Of a stretch of 64,000 nucleotides of DNA, positions 56,011 through 64,000 are shown in pieces; position 1 is the stretch's first letter; each line of letters begins with the position of its first letter. Location: the NCBI GenBank assembly GCA_029582165.1, contig CM055868.1, forward strand, positions 17,786,391-17,850,390. The letters are read 5' to 3'. Source of the DNA: Portulaca oleracea. Taxonomy: Eukaryota; Streptophyta; Magnoliopsida; Caryophyllales; Portulacaceae. The position numbers and the translations under genes are program-made. The notes under the pieces are model-generated. The model had not been told where the DNA came from. It did no database searches and worked only from the letters and a program-made list of their open reading frames with translations.

Positions 56011-56999
56011 ACCCCAAAAAATCCAAAGATGTTGACCGTGACGTCGTTAGTAAATTGGGTTTGACTTCGTTAATTGTTTATTATTCGTTTGTGTTTATTT
56101 TGCTAACACTTGATCTCGTAGGATCGTTGAGGGACTAACAAGGGTATATCGGTAACTTCTTTGGTTTTAGTATTATTAGTATTACTCTAATTATTATTAG
56201 TATTATTATTAATATTATTGAATTATTATAATTGTTATATGAATTATTTGTTATTTGAATAATTATGTGAATATTACTTGTTATATGTTAGTATTAATAT
56301 TGTAATTATTAGTATTGTTTTTATTATTATTACTATTATTATGGTTATTATTATTTTCAAAAAAAATATGTTTTTCTTATTGGGTTAGATTAGGATTAAG
56401 TAGTATTAGTTGGGCTTTTTAATTGATAATATAAAACCCCTCTCTCTCTCAAAACCCTAATATCAAACCCTAACCCTAACATCTCATCTCCTCCCCCTCT
56501 CTCTCTCTCTCCCCCTGTGTCTGCCGTACCACCCCTCCACCGCTGCACTGCCCCCCAAGCACCACCAACGGCCGGAAACCTTCGCCGGCCACCCGCAACC
56601 GCAACCTACTCTAGCTCTCTCTCTCTTTCCCTCGATAACTCTTTCTCTCCTCTCGTTCGACTACCTCTGTCGCACCACCATCGATGACCGCGTTGTCTCC
56701 CGCCCAGGCTGCCGACTCCGCCGCCCTCGCCACTGCAACACTCAACGTCGGCCGGCGACACATCGAATGAAAAGACGCGTAGTTAGGGTGAAGTTGCTGC
56801 AGCCTTGCAGTTGGATCGATAACCGCCAAGAGCGCCACCATCGACGTCGCCCAGTCCGGTGTCACCCACTGCCTTCCCTCGTGCCACCGTCGACACTGCC
56901 TTGCCGGAAACCGCCGCCCAGAACCTCTAACATAAACCCTAAAATTATTTTTGAAACTTTTCTTTCTTGTTTTCTTTATTTTCTGTTATATTTATTATG

Positions 57000-57035
<36 letters not shown>

Positions 57036-59587
57036 TCTTTTTATTCATCTTGTAATTTGGGTAATCAAGAATGTAATTTTATTAAGTTTTTATTTGTAAG
57101 TAAATTGTTCTTGTGTTCTATTAATCACATGTAATTTATAGAAACTATTATATGTAACTTTTATGTTCTAATTTGGTGTAGTAGGGTTGTAATAGTTGTA
57201 GTTAAATTGTTAATGTTCAATTGTATGATTTACCTTGTTTCTTGTGAATCATGTTTAGGGTTTTAGATAATACTATTATTGTATGCACGAATAAAAGGTT
57301 TAATTATATAGATTAATTCTTGATCGTCAGTTAAGTATTCACATGCTTCTCTAATTCTCTTAGGTGTTCAATCATGTTTAACTTTATGTTTAATCATGTT
57401 AAATAATTTAGGTTGATTGAATTATTAAAGTACGATTCTTGTTTATTAATTTCTTGATTCGTAATTGAATCTTGTAAAAAGAAATTAGTTGTTGTGATTC
57501 TTGATTAGTAGTTTAAATGTTTATATGTTCTTTATATTTCATTCATATGTTCTTTTGTTCTTTCTTATACCTTGATTAAGAAAATTCATGTTTTATAATC
57601 ATCCATGTTGTTATTATAGGATCTTGAAATAGTTTATTATAGAATTCATGTTTAGGGTAATGTTATTATTATTTCATGCATGCTTTTAGGGTTAGAGAAA
57701 ATATTAAAGTTGAATTCATGTTTTACAATTTGGTTTTGGTGGTAGGGAGTTTGATGTTTGGACCTTAGTTGGATTAGATTAACTACCTTGCACCTCAGAC
57801 ACTGTTTTAAGCCCAAATTTGGACCCCGAGATCGAATGGTGAAAGTTAGAACCGAAATAATCAATGACATGGGAACCGAGTGCGGTACAGTTTTATTAGG
57901 GTCTAGAGAACGGATTACCATGAGAGATATAGTCGTCCTTTGATCAAACCCTTTGAACTGGGGGTTCCCTTAGATGTTAGCTTTCACAGGAATTTTGCGG
58001 ATCAGACTTTGGAGTTGTATAGGTCGAGTTATACCCCGATTACCTGACCTAGGTCAGATATGGACAGTTTGGATTGATGACCGTTTTTGAGGACCTTAGT
58101 GGGTGTTTTTGGTCTCGCGTTCAACATAAGAGTTTTAGTAGACATCACGAGGTTTCCGAAACGCCCAAAGCCAGACCCATAGGATGCCGGGAAGTCAAGT
58201 TTTGACTCTTTTTATGTTGATGTTGTAATCTGTCTTATTGATGTTATTTATTAATAAAAATGTTGTTGAGTGAAAATGATGTTTTGATCTTTTTACGTGA
58301 TTACTTGGAATGTCTTAGGTAATTTAAAGTGTGAATTCATGATTGATAGGAACCTATAGTGTTCCTAGGGGAGGGTTAGGTAGAAGGTAGTTAATACTAA
58401 CTTCGAAGGGCACGTTTTGATTAGAATAATTATTTCTATTTTAGACCCCGAGCTAACTCACGTCGTTAGTGAGCTCAAGTGTGTTGGTTTTTGCTGTGAA
58501 GTAAAGTTAACCAGGTAATGTCTATGCTCTAATCCCCACTGGGATACTCTTTAAATGTGTTTTAATGTTTTCTAATCCGTTTTGAGAATTGCATCCCCAA
58601 GGGGACTTTTTGTGGAAATGTGACCATCTGTGTTTGGATAACTGTTCGTAATTGTTATACTTTGAATTATTGAGTTTGGAAATTGAGATGGTCTTTTATT
58701 GGTAGTTTTCTTACTGGTTTTGATAACCTGGGTTGGGTTGACTTGAGAGCTGTGAGCTGACTTGCATAATACACTAATAATTCAAAGTGAAACATTAAGC
58801 GGATTTATTGTTTTGATGCCTTTGATAGGCTAATGTTTTTGCGGGCGATAACCCGTAGACCAGGATTTGGTGCCTGTATGGGTTATGTGTCAGGAGATCA
58901 GGGTTTCACCCCTGATATAGGATAGATGACTTTTGATGCCTTTGATAGGCGATTGTTTAGATGCCTTTGATAGGTTAATGTTTTTGTGGGCGATAACCCG
59001 GAGACCAAGACTTGGTGCCTATATGGGTTATGTGTCAGGAGATCAGGGTTTCATCCCTGACATAGGATAGATGATTTGTTTTGATGCCTTTGGTAGGCGA
59101 ACGTTACTATAGGGGATGTAATATCCCGCCCGCATAATAAAATATGAATTGGTTGGGTTGAGGAAAATAGTTAAAGGATTAAAGGTTTGTGAAATGGTTT
59201 GACTTGTTCCCTCTCCCTCAAATGAATTGAAATGAACTTAACTTGTTTTTAACGTTAGGGGTAGACATTATTGAGATTTCCCCCTCATTTTTGAAATGTT
59301 TTGTTTTCAAGTGAAGATCTATATGCTGGGGACGGGAATTAGAAGTGACGACAACATGTTTAGAAGCTATCTTTTATGTTATGTTTCTTTTTGAAAGACT
59401 TGAAGTTAGTTTGAGTTTCTTAGATTGGTTTACCGAATTGAACGGTTGTTAGTTTCCCTTCTTGCCTTGTATTCCTTCGGGGATACGGCAGTGACACCCC
59501 AAATAAGAGTTGAGACTTCCGCTGAAATTTTTCTGTTAACGTTAGTTTGAGTTTGACTTTCTATAATTGAATTTCCGGGGCGTTACA
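56005..59587 (+). repeat. Tekay-1 3' LTR (about 3.58 kb)
   Basis: It starts TGTAAAACCCC and ends GGGGCGTTACA. A TATA-like ATAATATAAAA at 56424 is followed by a CT-rich leader with AAACCCTAACCCTAAC (56465-56480). A TTA microsatellite lies at about 56996-57034. The short, Pro/Arg-rich ORFs near 56600-56990 are not supported. The final 150 bases resemble the solo LTR ending at 5709. Confidence 0.85.
58816..59100 (+). repeat. Two ~145-bp tandem units in the Tekay-1 LTR
   Basis: ATGCCTTTGATAGG, GGGCGATAACCCG, TGGTGCCT.TATGGGTTATG and TCAGGAGATCAGGGTTTCA recur at about 58816-58935 and 58961-59090. Both contain inverted words (GGTGCC, GATAACC) and could form short hairpins. Confidence 0.8.
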
Positions 59588-59678
59588 CACACACACTCTC
59601 TCTCTCTCTCTCAATTCTCTCTTTCTCTCTTACATGTTTTCTTCCTCCCCGAAATCTTTGCTTGCCCCGACTAACTAC

Positions 59679-59710
<32 letters not shown>

Positions 59711-60160
59711 CCTCTATATATTTCAAACAAAATCCAACCACCTTCTTACACACTTCACCAAATGCCCTTTCTCCTTCTCTTCAACCCCTAGGTATCTTCA
59801 CTTTCTCTCTTTCTTCTCCCTCTCTTTATTCCCCTCATTCTTTCTTTCTATTTCAATTGCTTCATTCAAACAGGTTTTCTACACTTTGCTTGTGTTGTTC
59901 CATCAAATTCGAACTAGGTTTCTTTATTTTTGTGTTTTGTGAACTGGCTATGGATTAAGATTGGTTTTTTCATTGATTTGAATGTTAACCCAGTTCTGGA
60001 TTGTTGTTTTTGACATGGGTATTCATGTTTTTGCTTTGTTGATGCACATTGCAAGAGAGAGACGCAACAGGAAGCAAATCCCCGTTGAAGATTATCAAAC
60101 CAGCCATAATTAGTTCTTCATATACCTGATTTCTTCGTTTGATTCTTAGTTATGTATGTA

Positions 60161-60204
<44 letters not shown>

Positions 60205-60976
60205 GGGGTTTTTTGAATTGATGTTTATCTGGGCACCTTTTGTTTTGTTCTTTTTGACATGGGTGGAGGGAGACTAAAGAGAAAAGGGGTTTGCTTGGGG
60301 TGCAGCTGGTAGCGTTCGGTTGTCGAAAGGAAGCCCAGCATACCGAAGGAGGAGACAGAGGCATGAAAAGCAGAGTGAGTAGGAGGAGCAAGCGACGGTC
60401 AAACACATGACGAAGGGGAAAAGAGAAGCAGGGAAGGTGATGGGGGTGTTGTCCGTTGACAGTCCAGCGACCGTAGGAGGAGCAAACAGCGGCCGACAAA
60501 AACATGTCGGGTTAATTTCAACCTCAACCCAGAAACTTGCTCATCTTTGACATTAATTTCCTACATATTCTAAATCAAAGAGAAAGAGAGAAAAGGAAGA
60601 AGAAAGGGATGGAGTGAGAATGAGGATTGTGAAAGTGTAAAGAACAGTTTGTTGGGGATGATGAATGATGATAATTATTGATTAGAATATAGAAGAATAT
60701 GCTGGAAATCAATAGTGGGATAGGGAAAAAGAGGGTTTTGGAAGGGGGTTTTTTGTTTTGGGGGAGAAAACAATGGGAAAGGGAAAAAGAAAAGAGAGAA
60801 AGAGAAAGGGAAGGGGGTAAATTAAAGAATCCAAGCTGGAAAGAGAAAAAAAAAATTATAAGGACATGTGATTTTTATCTGACGTGACACCCAAAATCAA
60901 AGTCAACGTGGTCAAACACATGACCATGGTGCCATGTCAGAAAACCACCGAGTCACCGCCTCTCAACTCGTCAGCG
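59588..60976. other. Low-copy-looking interval with microsatellites; possible promoter/5' leader
   Basis: No gene is established. AC/CT repeats (59585-59613, 59680-59705) surround a TATATATTT at 59715 and a T/C-rich stretch, ending in CCCCTAG/GTATCTTC near 59790, the shape of a plant core promoter and short leader with a splice donor. A TATG/TG microsatellite is at 60151-60201. The longest ORF (60146-60505, minus) reads through the TG repeat as poly-His/Thr and is not supported. The interval is flanked by transposons on both sides. Confidence 0.4.
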
Positions 60977-62042
60977 CACTACAACAAAATGAGGCTTTAG
61001 CAACGCACCAAAAGTGTTACTATAGGCTCTAATAGTGTTACCTTAGGTCTATAGCAACATTTAGCAAAGTGTTACATTAGACGTATGTTGCAATAGGTTA
61101 TTGTAACACTTTTTAGGTTATTGTAACACTTGTAAAAAAAACGTTACTATAGGTATTTAGGCTATTGCAACACTTCAAAAAAAATGTTACCTTAGGTATT
61201 TAGGCTATTGCAACATATATAATAAAAAACGTTGCCATAGGCATTACCAAAGGCAACAATTCTACTACATTCTATAACACTTTACAATATTTGTAATCTT
61301 TGAATCTTGTCTATTGTAACACAATATCTTGACCTATTGCAACAATTTGTTGTTTTGACTTATTCTTATAAGAAAAATTGTAATAATATAATAAATTATA
61401 TTTGATATATAAAAGTAAATTCCATTACACTAACATTGGGATAGAGTATAATTACAATTATAAATCATCCAACATTATACAACATTTTAACATTCCCAAT
61501 AGATGAAATATAGTTACTGTTTACACTTAAATATTTTGTACTTCCTCACCCAAAAGTATATCAAAAATGGATTTTATGTTTGCAAAATATGGACAAAGGC
61601 ATGAATGTAACTCGTCATTGAACTTGAACTTGAACTTGATCATGAACCCAAAAGTATATCAAAAGCGTTGTATTATATCCAACATCAACCAAAATAACAT
61701 GCAGAATAAAAATACAAGGTAAATAAGTAATACAAATTATAAGGTAAATAAGCTTCCCTCCTGAATGGTCATGGTTCCTCCTACTCTATCCTGTAAAGTG
61801 GATGTCTGCAACATTCCTATAATGCTCAACATCACCGAAACATATTGACAGAAATTTAATAAAAGGGACATTAAAATTAAAGAAAATCAACTATGAATAT
61901 CTTACAAATCATACAAAGAGAGACTACCAAGAACGAGCTAAACTCATAAAAATTTGATTCTGATTTCATGCACAGAACAACAGGCAAATCAACTATACTC
62001 GTGAACAGGCAAATCAAACAGTGAAAATATGGTTTTTGTTTT

Positions 62043-62540
62043 TGTGAAATAATGGACTTGAGCCCAATTCAACCCCAAAAGCTAGCTTAGGAGGTTGAGG
62101 CACCCAAACCATTATAAACACCACAATATGGGTGTCAAAGGACGATGTGGGACAACTCAACACGCCCCCCTCACCACGAGGCGCAGACAACTGCGGGCGC
62201 GGCCCCAACATCAATGACCCTTGCTCTGATACCCTGTGAAATAATGGATTTGAGCCCAATTCAACCCCAAAAGCTAGCTTAGGAGGTTGAGGCACCCAAG
62301 CCATTATAAACACCACAATATGGGTGTCAAAGGCGGATGTGGGACAACTCAACACGCCCCCCTCACCACGAGGCGTAGACAATTGCGGGCGCGGCCCCAA
62401 CATCAATGACCCTGGCTCTAATACCATGTGAAATAATTGATTTGAGCCCAATTCAAACCCAAAAGCTAGCTTAGGAGGTTGAGGCACCCAAGCCATTATA
62501 AACACCACAATATGGGTGTCAGGCGATGTGGGACAACTCA
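62043..62540 (-). mobile_element. Tandem TRIM: three ~120-bp LTRs and two internal segments
   Basis: On the minus strand the LTR begins TGTTGAGTTGTCCCACATCG and ends ATTATTTCACA. Copies are at 62043-62162, 62235-62354 and 62427-62540. Between them lie ~72-base internal segments with a PBS GGTATCAGAGC (one base altered in each) and a GAGGGGGGCG polypurine tract. The third LTR lacks its outermost few bases. The element encodes nothing; the frame 62014-62541 is only LTR sequence read through. Confidence 0.85.
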
Positions 62541-64000
62541 CGATTTTACTATTTATTTTTATGATTTCATTTCACAACTTTATGCATTGGAAAATCGTTC
62601 TTATTGCAAGCTTCACATTAAGTGTTGTGTGAGCTTGTAGCATCTTTAGTAGTGCTACTACGATTACGGATGTTCGCAATGCAACTATAGCTTACGGTTT
62701 AAGGTCCACCCTTATTAGATCCAACACCCTCCTCACCTCGATGGGAGTTAACCTCCGTGACGTAGGTCTGAGTTGTCACCTTAGAGATCCAATATCCATA
62801 TATCAGCGGCTACATTATCTAGAATTTTATCTCAACACTGGAATCTACTCGAATTTCAAAATCTCCATAATAATACTAAGATAGCATAGCCATAGAATCT
62901 CTCAACATAACATAGTCGAGGTTGATGACTCATTAGCAATGTCAATTTCCTCAACAAGGTTGAAAACCAGGTATGGTGACATATTACTGTTTGCAATATT
63001 CTAAGCAAGTGAATTGAAGGAAGAGGAACAAAACCCTAAATAGAGAATCAAGCAAGAACCTAGAAAAAGAAAAGCAAATAAATAGATAGGAAGAAGTTTG
63101 GAACCTGAATAGAGCGTTGGTAGGTCTGCGTAGCCAGATCATGGTTCAAAGCAGAAACATATTGAGCATATTATCGTTGGGACAAGAAATCACCAAAGCG
63201 GGCATACTTAAGGCCACCGGGGACACCACCAAGATAATAGACCAAGTAACGCATAAGATATATCTCCCCTTAGCGAGATTCCTCTCCAACACCTCATAAA
63301 TAGGGTTCAACAAATGGAGTCTATATAAGTTATCATGATACTATATCATATCCAATGATCAAATATAAACAAATAAATAAAAAACACTAACTAAATGCAA
63401 CTTTACAAGCATCGGGTAAAAACCGGCCTACTATTATCACATTACTTGGCCATGCTACAAGTCTAAACCATGTTTTATGACGTACCCTTTCTTTTGGTGG
63501 TGGAGCGTGCGGGGTGGACAACATGGTTTCGTTGGCGGTGGATGACCGTTTAGGCACAATTTGATGAGTTGAACGATACTCGGCGGCTAAAACTCTATGA
63601 AAATGAGCAGTGACTAGAAGAAGAAAATAAATTAGAGATTCGAATGAAAGAAAATACCCAAGAATGTCATCATCATGCATGCCATCCAAAATTGACTCCC
63701 CAATGTTGTATCCTGTAGCCTTGGCGTGCTTATTTTCTATACCATCCATTGCACTCTACCATAATACAATTATAAAACTCGCTTTAACCAAGACCAATAG
63801 TCAACTTTGAGAAAAAGGGACCTATGATCAAATGCATAAGATTTAAGGACCAACAAAGTTGAAATATAGAAAAGATTTGATTGTTTGACTTACGTATAGA
63901 ATGACCCAAAAGTTCAAGTTGTACTATTTTCATGGCCACCTTTACTAGCGATGGCGGTATAAGTACCATCAACTTCAAGATATAACACCAAGAGGTCCAA
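62541..64000. other. Interior of the CACTA element, no recognised gene
   Basis: The sequence is AT-rich. The longest plausible frame is on the minus strand, 63749-63387 (120 codons, MDGIENKHAKATGYNIGE...), with a possible intron (GTATTTTC..TTCTTCTAG near 63660-63605). I do not recognise it. Other short frames are not supported. Confidence 0.3.

Larger units (their letters stand above)
17161..59587 (+). mobile_element. Tekay-1: Tekay/Del-clade chromovirus, 5' part outside window, split by Athila-2
   Basis: Visible parts are pol from just before RT (17161-18963), then after the Athila-2 insertion the integrase and chromodomain (54610-55851), then the polypurine tract and 3' LTR. The integrase zinc-binding region reads across the insertion (EERHNT at 18963, GHPGGNKLYKDL after 54620), and the junctions carry the CACAC duplication. 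The gag, protease and 5' LTR are missing because Athila-1 also sits in this element and the window begins inside Athila-1. Confidence 0.88.
60977..64000 (+). mobile_element. CACTA DNA transposon, left end; right end beyond window
   Basis: CACTACAACAAAATGAGG starts at 60977, preceded by GCG (possible 3-bp duplication). From 61000 to 61380 the subterminal repeats TTAGG(T/C)TATTG(C/T)AACACTT and its near-inverse GTTAC(T/C)(A/T)TAGG occur many times, as in CACTA ends. I find no matching TTTGTTGTAGTG end, so the element probably continues past 64000. No transposase is recognised in the visible part. Confidence 0.72.

Noticed and set aside
56465..56480. Telomere-like AAACCCTAACCCTAAC
   Set aside because: Only two to three units within an LTR leader; short telo-box-like words are common in plant promoters and do not indicate a telomere.
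58816..59100. Regularly spaced repeats as a CRISPR array
   Set aside because: Only two ~145-bp units in a plant LTR, with diverged ends; no spacer-repeat structure.
60146..60505. 119-codon minus-strand ORF
   Set aside because: Its end is translated TG microsatellite, and it has no recognised motif or context.
62230..62430. tRNA-like words (GGTATCAGAGC) as tRNA genes
   Set aside because: They are primer-binding sites: no cloverleaf could be built around them and they sit right beside LTR ends.
62014..62541. 175-codon minus-strand ORF with internal protein repeats
   Set aside because: It is entirely the tandem TRIM read through; repeat units carry LTR ends, PBS and polypurine tract.

Overview
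This window is repeat-rich DNA from a flowering plant, almost certainly heterochromatin near a centromere. Nearly all of it is nested Ty3/gypsy LTR retrotransposons of four lineages: Athila, Tat (Ogre/Retand-like), CRM and Tekay. I see no clearly intact host gene, no tRNA or rRNA gene and no CRISPR array. Lineages are assigned from protein motifs, primer-binding sites (PBS) and LTR ends read by eye; no database was searched. The species cannot be named from this sequence.

Layout. The outermost unit is a decayed Tekay-clade chromovirus (Tekay-1) on the + strand. Its RT-RNase H part lies at 17161-18963, its integrase and chromodomain at 54610-55851, and its 3' LTR ends near 59587; its 5' part should lie left of the window. 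Two Athila-family elements sit in its pol. Athila-1 (+, 1-17160) has a 5' LTR cut by the window start, and its gag is split by a 3.67-kb Tekay-type solo LTR (2038-5709, target duplication CATGT). Athila-2 (-, 18964-54609, target duplication CACAC) has lost RT, RNase H and integrase and hosts two more elements: a 19.7-kb Tat-lineage element in its 3' LTR (19242-38946, +) and a CRM element in its gag (46316-52316, +, target duplication CCCGG/CCCGA). To the right of Tekay-1 come a short low-copy-looking stretch (59588-60976) and the start of a CACTA DNA transposon (60977 onward) that contains a tandem TRIM (62043-62540).

How the parts work. The Tat element is the best preserved. It has a 1.8-kb-codon gag-pol reading frame with protease, RT, a degenerate retroviral-type RNase H followed by a second RNase H with its D-E-D-D residues, and an integrase broken by a small deletion. 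Downstream of pol it carries two genes on the opposite strand. One has two exons and is DUF7745-like. The other has seven phase-0 exons and a plant-mobile-domain-like protein. The other elements are pseudogenised, and many of their stops fit C-to-T decay of methylated DNA.

Most interesting signals: (1) the multi-exon antisense gene in the Tat element; (2) a CGCGGATTT word scattered through every non-coding part of that element, including a perfect 16-bp palindrome beside the LTR TATA box; (3) in the Athila family, an unrelated array of paired ACCGTGGCCACGGT palindromes about 21 bp apart, the pairs recurring about every 77 bp; (4) three conserved polypurine-tract-like G runs in each Athila element.
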